From positions 184,195 to 248,194 of the forward strand of contig CAJFCJ010000004.1 of the NCBI GenBank assembly GCA_904063045.1: a stretch of 64,000 nt of DNA, in the 5' to 3' direction. Origin of the DNA: Dimorphilus gyrociliatus (lineage: Eukaryota > Annelida > Polychaeta > Dinophilidae). Positions 35,996-47,304 of this stretch are shown here, one piece after another. Positions within the stretch are counted from its first letter, which is position 1. Each line of letters begins with the position of its first letter. Made by a program: the position numbers and the translations under genes. The notes beneath the pieces are model-generated. The model saw only the letters and a list, made by a program, of their open reading frames with translations, did not search any database and was not told where the DNA came from.

Positions 35996-36737
35996 TCATT
36001 TCTTTTCTTTACTTACTTTATTCGTTTTTCTATCGTTTGCAGAATCTTTTTTAGGGTCTTTGTCAGATTTTTTATGGGCTTTGTCCCACATTGCATTTCT
36101 TATGAGTCTCTTAGCTGCGCCTGTATTGACTTTAGCACGAGATAGCTTCTCTTCGATATCTTTAACTCTATTCATTGTCTTTTTTATTCTATTCTGTAAA
36201 GAAAGAGAACAGTAGACTTTTGTAAACTTTTCTTAATCAATTTCAAGAGGTTTACCAGTTCTTGCCCTATTTCGTGTTCCTTTGGATCAATTCCCTTGGT
36301 AATGAGATAAACTGTAACGAGAACCAGATGATAGTCTAATGATTACTTTCATAAACTGTAGACTTACCACGAAACAAGGCATTCATTGAATATATACCAG
36401 CCAGGTCTAATTTTGCCTTATCTAGTGCTGACAACTGAAAATGTTTATTTAAATGAATATACTGGTCATAACTAAGGCTAATTAAACCGATTTAGTTTTC
36501 GTTACGTAAAAGTAACATTAACACTAGGATTACGTCAACAATTGTTTACATTATTTTGATAAGGATTAATTTTGTTTGATATAATGAATACTTTTTAAAA
36601 GAACATGCCTCATCGTAAACTTTGTGAGTTTTGGCCTGCATTTCTTCAATGACGGTAGCTACATTTGTCAAGTTGTCGTGAAACTCTTGGGTTTTGCTGA
36701 TAACATCTTCTGGTAAGGTATCTTCTTGCCTTTCCAT
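35996..36737 (-). CDS. C1D: Nuclear exosome cofactor C1D
   Basis: Four exons (36737-36609, 36434-36368, 36311-36256, 36193-35996) give 149 aa; human C1D is 141. Sas10/C1D-family protein that brings the nuclear RNA exosome (via EXOSC10/MPP6) to rRNA precursors, and is also described as a corepressor and DNA-PK activator. Seen: AKLDLAGIYSMNALFRVYL, ITKGIDPKEHEIGQELNRI, MNRVKDIEEK and TGAAKRLIRNAMWDKA, all in family order, plus a lysine-rich tail. The first intron (36608-36435) has no GT donor that keeps frame; a GC donor (GAG|GCATGT) gives exactly the expected alignment, so it is probably a GC-AG intron. An alternative GT one base into the next codon would need a weaker acceptor. Confidence 0.9.
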
Positions 36738-36939
36738 TTTATGAATTTATCAATCCACGTTTTCTGAATCTCAGCGTTTATGTCCTATTAAGGACTATGT
36801 TATTACTTAGAATGTATTTCATCAAGGGTCTTGCTAAATTCCTGATTTCCGGTAAAGCATCGCGTCGCAATACAAATTTACCAATTAGCGCGTACCGCCT
36901 ATACTTCAATACTGTTCGCTTTTACTACATCGTGTAAAT
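36738..36939. promoter_or_regulatory. Divergent promoter region of C1D and RAMAC
   Basis: Only 202 bp separate the two start codons, the tightest divergent spacing in the window. It includes TTCCGG (ETS-like) and CpG-containing stretches (about 36848-36895) in otherwise AT-rich DNA. Confidence 0.5.
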
Positions 36940-37521
36940 ATGGATGAGCCAATCCCGAAAATATCGAAAAAAGGTTTCTCAGAACAAGATTTAGAAAGAC
37001 TGTTTGCTCATCGCTTTACTGACATGGATGAAGAGTATATTAAAAACCTAGCTGCAGAGGATGAGACTCCTCCTTGCGTTCAGGGTTGGACTACGAAACC
37101 GAAGCGATCATTCGATTACATGAGGTACAGATATAAAACTCGTGTTAAATGTCGTTTTCTAATTTAGCTATTGAACTATAGGAGAGGTGGACGAGATGGT
37201 AACCGGGTCTACCACACTGGAAGAAGATATAGCGGAGATGACCGAAGAGACTATCACGGAGGTGAACGACGAGATGAAAGAAGAGACTATCACGGAGGTG
37301 AACGACGAGATGAAAGAAGAGACTATCACGGAGGTGAACGACGAGATGAAAGAAGAGACTATCACGGAGGTGAACGACGAGATGAAAGAAGAGACTATCA
37401 CGGAGGTGAACGACGAGATGACCGAAGAGACTATACGCGAAAAAGAGACTATAACCAAGGGAATCGTGATCGAAGTAGAAGTTATGATAGAAAGCGTTCA
37501 CGACAGCATTCTCCCAAGTAA
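36940..37521 (+). CDS. RAMAC: RNMT-activating mini-protein (RAM) homolog
   Basis: Two exons (36940-37124, 37182-37521) give 174 aa. RAM binds RNMT and activates cap guanine-N7 methylation of mRNA. Seen: N-terminal activation segment LERLFAHRFTDMDEEYIKNL followed by PPCVQGW, which lines up with the family pattern (EMFASRFTENDKEY and PP-EW). An arginine-rich RNA-binding tail follows. In vertebrates that tail is N/R/G/Y rich; here it is a tandem repeat of the 12-residue unit DYHGGERRDERR, five copies, encoded by a 36-bp repeat at 37249-37428. The repeat length being a multiple of three leaves all three plus frames and a minus frame open, but only this frame continues from the conserved exon 1. 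The tail makes it longer than the 118-aa human protein. Confidence 0.87.
37249..37428 (+). repeat. 36-bp tandem repeat, five units, coding
   Basis: Units begin GACTATCACGG at 37249, 37285, 37321, 37357 and 37393; a sixth partial begins at 37429 and diverges after GACTAT. The internal junctions read GATGAAAGAAGA while the outer ones read GATGACCGAAGA, so the flanks keep an older variant and the middle has been homogenised. Confidence 0.95.
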
Positions 37522-37831
37522 TACTCAAAGTTATCCTTCAAACATGTCCAAAAAAACTTTTTTACTGATGAAATTGTTATCACTATATCGAAATAGAATT
37601 TTTATCGTACCAAGAGAGTTCATCATTTCAGTTTATTGATGAGAAACATATTTTTAAAGAGGATAGTCAGGATGAAATATAAGGAAAAATTGATAAATAT
37701 CACATTAATAAAAACTTATGAGAAAATACTGCTAAATTGTATTAATGTTGCTGGAAAACTAAAATATTGAACATTTTTTGTAAAAAAAAAGTTATTATAG
37801 AATTCACTTGTCTACTAAATGTAAAGCACTG

Positions 37832-40362
37832 TTACAAATCACCAAAAAGACGTGATTTTGAACCTAAAGCATCTCTTACGTTCGTATTTTCTCCCCTAGT
37901 CTGTTGAGCTAAGCGCTCTTCCTCCTCCTTCAGCGTTTCGGCTTTGAGTTCTTCATCATCAACAACTCTTGAATTTTCTGTGTCTGTTATATAACCCATT
38001 TCGCCTGTGTAGTGAGTTGGTTCCAGCAGTAAAGGTTCTGCACTTAATGCTACCAAGTCGCGAGGCTCAAAATGAGACTTCCACTCTTCATTAGGGTGTT
38101 TATCATACATTATAGGAAGATATTCGTCAACAGCTATCATCTTTGATAATGGGTTTTGACCAATTAATTTTCTGGCTCCAGACTCTGATAAAGCATAGCT
38201 GATTGTCCAATACGTGTAGTCGACCCAAACCAAGTTTGGTATGTCGTCTGATACAGTATATTCATTGGCATTTTGTAATCTCTTTCTGCCGAGATATATT
38301 AAATCCCATGGTTGCGACAAACTGTCAGCTGCTTTAATTGCTCTAAAAAGATTCTGCTTAAATCCGTTCTTAAATCTAACATCATCCTCGAATATTAATA
38401 CTCGTTCGTATCCTTTTTCAACAATCTTGAAGAAAGAAAGAAATCTTGTTTCGTTATAACAATACAAGTAAATTGAGTTAAAAAAAATACACTTACATCC
38501 TTCCAAATAACATAATGGGAAAGAAAACAACCGATTTCGCCTAAAGTTAATGGTCTTTCTCCGTAAGGATCTTTGTATCCATCTAACATTTGGACACCAA
38601 GTTCCTTGAGTCGGCTTTCAGACAGTTCCCTATTTATTCAAAGAAAAAATTGTATACTTCATGAGTTTGACTGTTGTAGTTTTTTCATTTTACCTCCCAT
38701 CAAATGCTTCAATGCGAGTATAATTTATATTAAGAATATCCATGCAAGCTTTCATTCTTTTCATTCTATCTGGACGACGTTTTAGATTGATAATATAAAT
38801 CTATAGTTGATTATAACACATAGAGTATATTTAAATAAAAGATAAGTTATATGTTATACTTTATCGAAATTTAAGAGCTCTCTTGGACCTCGTTCAGGAG
38901 CAAGATAACTTAATCCTTCTAAAGGAGAGTCTGTGTAAGCAGCCACTTGAAGTAGCATTTCTTCAAATCGGAGACGCTCTGTTGTCAGCCTATAAATTTT
39001 TTATTGAATAACTTGAATTTGAAACTAATTTAAGAACAAACTGATGACGAGCGTCGAGTGGCGCAGTCATCCATCCAAAGTAGTCAGTATTGACAATATG
39101 CATCTTAATTCTGTTCCTTTGATTATTTTGTGCAAAATAAATAATGTCATCAATTTGATCGGAAAAAAGATCCAATCTCTTTGGTAGGAAATTGATAAAA
39201 TTGCTTTCTTTTCTTCTTAAATCAATTAAAACAACTGAATGGACCATTGGAACCTAAAAATCATTTGTGTTTGAGAAAATTTGATGTGAAATTCAATTTT
39301 TTAAAAGTCACTATTGTGTTTGTCTTTAAATTTGACAGATTGTAACTTTACACTTTAAAAGAATCTTTATGAGCAGACAATGTTATTTTAAGGACATTTA
39401 TAAAAGTATACATACATCAAAGCAACCTTGGTGATGTCTGAATAATATCGGAAGATAATCCGGCGTTCTTTGATAATAACCCTTTACAGAAAGGTTAAAA
39501 TAATATTTTAATTGCTATAAAATAATAGATAAAATATTTTCCTACATTTTCGTCCATACCACACCAAAAATTACTGTATGTATTGGATCCTGTAATATTC
39601 AGCATTGGAGAAACTATGGTTCTAGAAGGATTTGAGAATAATAAATAAAACACATTAGGTTTGGTAGTGCATTTCCACATGCTGTTTTTTATTACCTCTG
39701 TTGTGATATGAGTATTTTTAACGTATTAGGATTTGATAAAATAGCATCCGCATCAGTAACCTATTAAAATAAAATAGATATATTATAAAGAATAATATAT
39801 TCTTGTGTCTTATACCATGAAGAAATCTGCCCATTTATTTCTAGCAACATCAATAGCTTCTTGTTTTAGTTGCATAACATGTTTAAACCTCTCTTCAGTC
39901 CAGTCAAGTGGAGATGATTCATTAGGGAAAGCTGAAGTTTGGGGTTATGTAGTATATTTTACATGATAATTAATAGAATTTTTGATACAAACATTGTGAT
40001 TCTCTCGAATTTTGAAAATCGATTGAATGATACATATCATTTACGTTCGATATCCAATTGGACAAAAGTTCTATTGAATAATCGATATTGTGATCGGACC
40101 GAATCCTTAAAAAGATGTAACGAATTAGTAGATGTTAGAATAAATATAATTGAATGTAAAATGTTTATTCTTACCATAATGAAATTCGCCTTTTTGGATA
40201 ATCTAACTTTTCCAAATATTTTAAAAAATACGGTAAACTGTGCTCCTTATTACGGACTAAAATGCAGATAAGAACACTTGGCTCTTGATAATCAGAGCAC
40301 GTTGCATAAGATATAAAGAGTACAATTAAAAAGAGTATTATCGTATTTAAGCCTATCCTCAT
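37832..40362 (-). CDS. COLGALT1: Procollagen galactosyltransferase (GT25 family)
   Basis: Eleven exons (40362-40175, 40105-39993, 39931-39816, 39760-39696, 39621-39546, 39481-39416, 39253-39042, 38989-38860, 38800-38694, 38629-38497, 38425-37832) give 599 aa (human COLGALT1 622). It adds galactose to hydroxylysine of collagen in the ER. Seen: signal peptide about residues 1-22; [20 protein letters not shown]; acidic [10 protein letters not shown] (DxD-type); [70 protein letters not shown]; and [12 protein letters not shown]. The C-terminus is SRLFGDL, with no RDEL/KDEL-type ER retrieval signal, unlike the human enzymes. It lies head-to-head with the prolyl 4-hydroxylase alpha gene. Gene symbol is by family; COLGALT1 versus COLGALT2 cannot be told apart. 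Confidence 0.92.
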
Positions 40363-41017
40363 TATTTGATATAAAATAATAATTAGATAGTTTTAAAACA
40401 GTGGGTTTGACTAAGAGCTGCACGAAAATCGGAATTGCCCTTCGGTTACCTATTCCACCTCGGCTGAGTCGATTGTAACCTAAAAAATTGAAATCGAACC
40501 ATTCTTTTAAGTTTTTTTTTGTTTGAGGTTGTAGAATATTCTACAGAGAGCGCTAAAATGCAAAGTTTATTTTATAATGAACTATTTACGAACAACTTTT
40601 AACATAGTTGTATCAGTAGCTATAAACACAAATAGAATAATGTTTGTTGTTTCAATATAAATGCTGAAACTAGAAACTATTTTTACCATTCTACCCTGGG
40701 TGATTTATTGCTACCATATACTGTATATCTTACACGTGTACTATCGACACTCCTTTTTCCAAATGACTTACTCCATTATCAACACATACCAAGTCATGAA
40801 TTTTATTCAATAAACATCTTTTACTTCTCCTTTTACAGATTTATACATATAAATATTGCGGTACATATATAAACAGTTGAATTGCATGATTGTTAAATTA
40901 ATCTCAACTTAATTTAGCCGCCACCTAACGGATATTTCGCTAATCTCCTTACAATGAGAATTAATCTCATGAACAGATACTCTTATACTTGTCTGAACGC
41001 ACATTCCAATCTAAATC
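40363..41017. promoter_or_regulatory. Divergent promoter region of two collagen-modifying genes
   Basis: 655 bp between the start codons of the galactosyltransferase (minus) and the prolyl 4-hydroxylase alpha subunit (plus). AT-rich; no open frame with support. Shared regulation is inference from arrangement and function. Confidence 0.5.
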
Positions 41018-42996
41018 ATGAAAGTCTTCATTTTTATACTGACATTCTCATCTCTTTCTTATCTTAGCGCTGATTTATTTACAGCCAATGCGGGACTTCA
41101 AGCTTTATCTAAAAGCGAGGGTAAACTCTTTATTGGATTGAAAGAATATATTAAAGTGGAGCAAGAACGCCTGAAAGTATTGAGAAAGTAAATATTAGTA
41201 ATGTTATATTTTCTATTCAAAATGTTATAATTTTAGAAAAACTTTCATTATAAATCAATTACTTTTTAATAGTCAAATCGACGATATGAAGACGAAAGGG
41301 TTTGCTAAAAAGTTCACTGGAGACGCTCTTCAATTTGTAGGTCATCCAATCAATGCTTTCCACGTTATTCGGCATTTTACAAAGTTTTGGGATTCAATTA
41401 GTAAAGATTCCGCCGTTCCAGCTAACGCTCACATTTTGGAAAATAGCTGGGTTTGGGCAAATCTTGCTGACGAATCTCGCAAACCTACGATTAACGATTA
41501 TTACGGAGCTGCAAGGGCAATTTTAAGATTACAAGACATTTATAACATTCCTATTGACGAAATTGTAAACGGTAGCATCATGGGTCAAACTGTTGGGGAT
41601 CTGTCAGCTTTAGATTGTTTTGAACTAGGAGTTTCAGGGCTTCAAACTGGAGTAACATTTTTTTCTAACATACATTTACATTTTCATTAAAAACTTTTTT
41701 TTTAAATAAATACAGAAATATGAACAAACAATTAGATGGCTTAAAAAAAGTCTTGAAAAAGCTGAAGAAGATGATGAAGACCCACCAAAAGATACTAGAA
41801 GATTAATAGCTCAAGCTTATTATCATGTAAGAGTGTTAACTTTTTAGATATACTGTATATACATTTGCAGTTATTATAATTTTGATTTTTCGATAAACAG
41901 ATGGGAATGATTGAAGAAGCAAAGAAAGAGGCATTGATTGCATATAACCAAGATTCTATGAATTTACCCCTATATTCGGAATTGGGCTTATATAGAGAAC
42001 TTTCATCAAAGAATAAGATTGATAATGAAAAATATGAAAAATTCTTAGAGTTAAATAACAATACTAAATTGAATCAATATAGACATTATTGTCAAAAAGG
42101 ACCATCAGTCGATCCAAAACAAGCATCCAAATTGCAGTGTAGATTTAAGAAATTAAAAAATAATCCGTTTGAAGTTTACAAAATTGAAATTAAATCGTAT
42201 GACCCATGGATAGCTATAATACACGATATAGTTACCGATAAAGAAGCCGAGAAGATAATCCAACTTTCAAAACCATACGTAAGTTTATTATTTAAAAAAT
42301 TCTTCAAATTTTTAACTCTGTTCAAACAATGTAAAGCTGAAAAGATCTAAAGTTGGAGGAAATACAAATAATCAATTTTCTGAGATACGTATTTCTCAAA
42401 TGTAAGCTTTTCAAGAACAAAATGAAAACTTATTAATGAATTGATGAACTAATTTAAACATTTCAGAGCCTGGCTGTATGACGACCTTGATCCCTTTATC
42501 AATAAAATATCAGACAGACTTACGGCTGCGACTGGCTTAGATGCTCATAAGTCAGCCGAACCTTTACAGGTAGCTAATTATGGCTTAGGGGGACAGTATG
42601 AATTACATGAGGATGCCTTCGGCAATAATACAACTAGGCCGGGGGATTTACCTGGAGATAGGATATATACTTTGATGATTTATCTAAGTGATGTTGAAAA
42701 AGGCGGAAGTACCATTTTCCCTAATTCTAAGGTGAATCTTGAACCGATTAGAAATGCTGCTGCAGTTTGGTTCAACATGAACAAGGCTGGCTCTGCTGAC
42801 ACAAGACTACTACATGGAGGCTGTCCAGTTATTTACGGAACAAAATGGGGTAACAATAATTTTCGTATAATGTTAACAAACTAAAACTTTTGCTCTGTCA
42901 TTTATAGTGGCTAATAAATGGTTCCGTTCAGTAGGACAAGAATTTACATATCCTTGTGGCTTAACTGAACAGGAGGTTCATGAAAAATTTGATTAA
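41018..42996 (+). CDS. P4HA1: Collagen prolyl 4-hydroxylase, alpha subunit
   Basis: Seven exons (41018-41187, 41273-41651, 41716-41826, 41901-42278, 42337-42401, 42467-42849, 42908-42996) give 524 aa (human about 534). ER Fe(II)/2-oxoglutarate dioxygenase that makes 4-hydroxyproline in collagen, in a tetramer with PDI. Seen: signal peptide (MKVFIFILTFSSLSYLSA); N-terminal dimerisation part; TPR-like peptide-binding domain (YYGAARAILRLQDIYNIP; AYYHMGMIEEAKKEAL); catalytic C-terminus with the iron pair in YELHEDAFGNN (HxD, here H-E-D), the distal His in RLLHGGCPVIYGTKW with the 2OG-binding lysine, and the closing NKWFRSVGQEFTYPCGL. A polyadenylation signal follows at 43127. Paralog number cannot be assigned. 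Confidence 0.95.
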
Positions 42997-43126
42997 GTCA
43001 TATAATATTCCACATATATTGTTAGAAGGTTTTCGACTTATCTATAAGTTTATACCATTTCGATTTTACATTCAACTTCAGATGACAATATTTTATGTGC
43101 TTTTATTGAATTGTTCATTTAAAATC

Positions 43127-43132
43127 AATAAA
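43127..43132 (+). terminator. Polyadenylation signal AATAAA of the P4HA gene
   Basis: Canonical hexamer 131 bp after the stop codon. Confidence 0.5.
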
Positions 43133-43226
43133 TAATGAACCATTTGAGTTATCAGAGGTGATCTTTTATTAAAAACAGAATATTAGTGTCGTATTTCTGT
43201 CAATAAGCGTTTTAAAAAGCTATTTT

Positions 43227-43276
43227 TTTGGCGGGAAACAAAAAAGTGCAGAAATCTCGCAACTGGTTGTCACGTG
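43227..43276 (+). promoter_or_regulatory. E2F-like site and E-box upstream of Porcupine
   Basis: TTTGGCGGGAAA at 43227-43238 matches the E2F consensus, and CACGTG at 43271-43276 is a palindromic E-box. Both lie about 300-340 bp before the Porcupine start codon. Function is inferred from the motifs alone. Confidence 0.4.
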
Positions 43277-43569
43277 GTCTTTATACACCGGAAACAAAAT
43301 TTCTCCTATCTTATCGCTGTTTGGTTACAAGGAAAGTTATGAGAGTTGTTTGCTAAACCTTTACTCGGAATAGTATTCCATGTTAAACAAAATAAAGATT
43401 AAAAAATGGCGCTCAAGCGATAAAACTTAACTTTATTAGTAAGTTAGCCAAAGAAAACAAGAATCAATCACATTCTGTGAGAGAGATATTCATATTCACT
43501 TGATTTCTGAAGTATTAAATAGCTTCTAACCTTTTTTATCGTTATTATTAAATCTTCAAGTAAACTTCT

Positions 43570-45575
43570 ATGATAAATAATATGCATTTCGACAACTCCT
43601 TTGAGGTGGATAATAGTTATTATGAAGGAATAGATACTGATAATCCGAACGACGCTTTGGATAATTACTACTTGTTTGATGAATTTCAAAATGAAAATGA
43701 ACTTTTTGATAGTTTATCATTTTCTGATCTAGTTTCTCAATGTGTTCTAGTTACTCTACAACAAATATGGTCTGATATTGGTCCTCTTTTAGGCCTCTGT
43801 TTTATCCAGAAAATAACTGTTAGACTTTTAATAAAACGTAAGTAATAACTATATTAGAAACTTTTAAATCTTTATAATATTAATATTTAAAATATTTGAT
43901 CTTCAACAAAAAACAAGTTGCTTTTTTTTCTTATGGAACATTCTTATTCTTAAATAGATTTAGATAAAAGCAACCTTACGGACTTCCTAATCCATTCAAC
44001 TTCTGCTGTATGTGGTATTATCGCTTTACATAAATTTTTCAAAGAAAATCTTACATACATCATCATATTAACATTTCTTGCCTATTTCGTTATAAGAACT
44101 GCCGTGTGTCTTTGTAAAGGATACACTGGTTTAGTACTTTCATGTGTAATATTCCTATATTTAATAACTTGGTAAGGATATCTTAATTTCTAATTTTAAC
44201 TCAAGTTTTAAAGAACGTTTCCTGTAGCGAACTTTATATGGTTTCACCTCAAAAGTGGCATCAAGTTCGAGGTTCTCAAATGATCCTTTCTATGAAACTA
44301 ATCTCATTATCTATCGACCTTGACAATAATCAAATTATCTTGCCAAAGTTTATAAGCTTTCTTGGATACACTCTTCACACCGGAAGTGTAATATTTGGTC
44401 CATGGATCTCCTTTCAACAGTATACTTCAAATATATCAACAAGGGAGAAAAAATCTGACAGAGAATGGGTTTTTAAACTATTTAAAAGTCTAACTCTATC
44501 TCAAATTTTTCTTGCAATATCGACATGTTTACTCCAATGGATTATACCTGATGATACAAATAAGTATAAATTATTCTTCTATTGTAAATACATAATGAAT
44601 ATTTTACTTCAACATTTATCTTTCCAGATGGTTATTAGCTTATCGAGATGCGCAGTCATTCAGATTTAGCCATTACTTCGTTTGCTTTTTCTCGGAATGT
44701 ACTCTACTTACTTCCGGTATAGGAAGGTAATTGTAAAATTTATCTGAAGTTATGTTATTGTGCTTTTACTCGCCTCTAGGGATATTACAGTTGTAAAACC
44801 GCTGAATATAGAACTTCCTAGATCTTTAGTTGAAGTGGTCACTTCTTGGAATCTCCCAATGCACACTTGGTTAAGAAAATGTTTGTAGAAGCTTTCTGTA
44901 TAAATATGTTTAATATCTTAATGAAACCCAACAGATGTATTCAATCAAGTTAAACATTTCGGATACTTCTTTGCTATACTAATAACGTATGCAGCTAGTT
45001 CCTTACTTCATGGATTAAATTTTCAACTTTCCGCTGTTCTACTATCCTTGGGATTCTATAGTTATGTTGAATATGGTAATTAAAATACTTCTCTTTCAAA
45101 TTAAGAAAAATTTCATTATTCTTTTTAACAGCATTAAGAAGAAAACTTGCAAATCTATTCAATTCATGTATAATGGCTAAGAGATGCAAACAATCTGACT
45201 GTCCAAATCATCAAAACAAATATGTAAACTATCCTGCCTTTTTTTTTCATTTACATTTTTATCAAGTTTATGTTTTATTCTTATTCAGTGGAAATCTTAC
45301 GTTTTAAGTGCGAACGTGTTTTTTGGTTGTCTAGCCATTTTCCATCTTGCTTATCTTGGTTTGATGTTTGATAGTAGTGATCCAGAGCAAGCTGAAAGCG
45401 TAAGTGTTTTGCTCTTTCACTCAATATTTTCTTATATTCACTATTCACTATCATTACCTGTTTTATTACTTTACAGGGCTACAGTATGACTTACACACTC
45501 TCTAAATGGTCAAAACTTAATTATGCGAGTCATTTTGTTGTTTTAATTACTTATATTTTATATTTATTAATATAA
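43570..45575 (+). CDS. PORCN: Porcupine, Wnt O-acyltransferase (MBOAT family)
   Basis: Nine exons (43570-43837, 43958-44171, 44228-44563, 44628-44726, 44780-44880, 44935-45075, 45132-45223, 45289-45399, 45477-45575) give 486 aa (human 461). ER multipass enzyme that attaches palmitoleate to a serine of Wnt. Seen: [72 protein letters not shown], the MBOAT catalytic His in [20 protein letters not shown], and [14 protein letters not shown]. The N-terminal 45 residues before the first helix are acidic and differ from vertebrate PORCN. Joined exons match the family along the whole length. It sits 8 kb from Wntless on the same strand. Confidence 0.94.
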
Positions 45576-45609
45576 GGAATTTCCTTTTTTTAATGTATTT
45601 TACTTTTAA

Positions 45610-45615
45610 AATAAA
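45610..45615 (+). terminator. Polyadenylation signal AATAAA of Porcupine
   Basis: Canonical hexamer 35 bp after the Porcupine stop and 240 bp before the next start codon. Confidence 0.45.
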
Positions 45616-45852
45616 ATTTTGTAATAATTCAATTTTATTAGTTTTTCGTGTTTTTAAAAATTTAATGTGAATAAATTTTCTGTGCCTCCCAAATAAAACT
45701 ACCAACTTGTTGAGATAGTATAGTAAAAGCCTTCGCAATATTGAGTCATACCAGTTTCTATTGCGAAATTAAGCAAAACTTCATTGTTTTCGATTGAGCT
45801 GTTCTTCATGTCTCGTCTGTTGTTGTTATACGCCACTCTTTAAATCATAACT

Positions 45853-47137
45853 ATGAAATATTTGATATCTTCTCCCGGTAAAGTAATACTACACGGTGAA
45901 CATGCTGTCGTTTATGGAAAGGTTTGTCTTAAATTGTTTCCATGAGCGATAATAGCAGAGTTTCTTCTCATAGCATGCTTTAGCAGCCGCTGTGGACTTA
46001 AGGACAAACTTAACAATTGAAATATCTGAAAAACCTAACTTTCAAGCAGTGTTTCTCAATCGTGATTGGCTTATCGATTTACAACTATCTGATTTGGTGT
46101 CTTTTAGTCACCGTTTACATTTACCCAACACACCTCAGGAGCCGTCCGACGATGACTTCACGATTTTGTGCCAGTTGTTAAATATCAGCAGATCAGATAC
46201 ATGGAAAGCCCTTGATCTAGCAAAAATATCAGCCGTTTGGCTATTTCTTTGTATATGTAGATACAGGTAACATACATAAAAAATTATTTCATATTGTCCT
46301 CTTTCATGACTCAACCTTCTATTGTAGAATGAACTCAGGATTATCATTAGCCTTTACGACGGAATTGCCTATAGGAGCTGGATTGGGTTCATCCGCTTCT
46401 TTTGGATCCTGCTTAAGTTATGCCTTCCTCCTACATTCCAAGAGTGGTCAAGAGCCATTCAATCCAGAAAACATAAATTTATCTTTAGTAAATGAATGGG
46501 CTTTTATTAGCGAAAAGCTTTTACACGGAAATCCATCTGGAGTTGATAATGCAACAACAGTTTATGGAGGTGCTATGCTCTTTAAATCTGGTCATTTTAC
46601 TAGAGTCCGAATGCCCACTTTTCGAATTGTACTAATCGATACAAAAGTTAACAGAAGCACTAGGGAAATAGTTGAAGGTGTTCGAGAAAGATATGAGACC
46701 AACAAATCTAAATATGAAAAAGAAATGCATGTCTTTGATCAAATTACTTTAAAAGCAAAAAATATTTTTGAAGATAATATGTCCTACGATAAGTTTAAAG
46801 AATTTGAACAATGTATTATTGAAAATCAGTGTGCTCTGGATAGAATTGGTGTGGGTCACGAAAAAATAACTAAGGTTTTAAAGGCAGCTGGAATGTTTAA
46901 GATAACAGGGAAACTAACTGGAGCAGGAGGAGGTGGTTGTCTCTTCGTTCTAATACCCGAAAAGTTCCCAGGTATTTTATTGTTAACTATTAAAAACCGA
47001 AATCTTATTATTTATTATTATTTACATTTTCAGAGAAAGAATTAAAAGAGCTTAGTTCTCAAATAGAACAAATGGATTGCAGAGTTTATATTACAAAAAT
47101 TGGTGTTCAGGGGATCAATTGCTCTGTTTGTTTATAA
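45853..47137 (+). CDS. MVK: Mevalonate kinase
   Basis: Four exons (45853-45921, 45974-46266, 46328-46971, 47034-47137) give 369 aa (human 396). GHMP kinase that phosphorylates mevalonate in isoprenoid and sterol synthesis. Seen: [18 protein letters not shown] at the N-terminus, the ATP-binding glycine loop [19 protein letters not shown], the [17 protein letters not shown] block with the catalytic aspartate, and the C-terminal [16 protein letters not shown]. All GHMP motifs are intact and in order. It is same-strand with Porcupine and converges on selenoprotein O; a polyadenylation signal at 47198 puts its 3' UTR within 60 bp of the opposite gene's SECIS. Confidence 0.95.
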
Positions 47138-47197
47138 GAAATTTAAGTTTACAAAATTTTTGAATTGTTACTCCTTCCAGTTATTTTTCTCTTACAA

Positions 47198-47203
47198 AAT
47201 AAA
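47198..47203 (+). terminator. Polyadenylation signal AATAAA of mevalonate kinase
   Basis: Canonical hexamer 61 bp after the stop codon. Confidence 0.5.
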
Positions 47204-47258
47204 TGATTTTTGGGAAAAAAGAATGATATAAACTATGAGAATGTGATAGATATTCCTT

Positions 47259-47304
47259 ATCTTGAATTAACATGTCTTTTGTGACTTTCTGTTAAAACAG
47301 TCAT
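47259..47304 (-). promoter_or_regulatory. Candidate SECIS element in the selenoprotein O 3' UTR
   Basis: On the minus strand, 48 bp after the TAG stop: the core ATGA at 47304-47301, a 10-nt arm CTGTTTTAAC that pairs partly with GTTAATTCAA further on, an AGAAA internal loop giving the unpaired AA 12 nt after the core, a small GTC/GAC hairpin with loop ACAAAA, and closing GAT at 47261-47259. This is the type II SECIS layout. Two T-T mismatches weaken the helix. Read by eye, not folded. Confidence 0.6.

Noticed and set aside
37145-37639. Long overlapping open frames on both strands around the RAMAC repeat
   Set aside because: They follow from a repeat unit divisible by three. Only the frame continuing exon 1 carries conserved RAM sequence.
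39939-40271. 110-codon plus-strand frame within the galactosyltransferase gene
   Set aside because: Antisense of conserved GT25 exons 1 and 2; no independent support.
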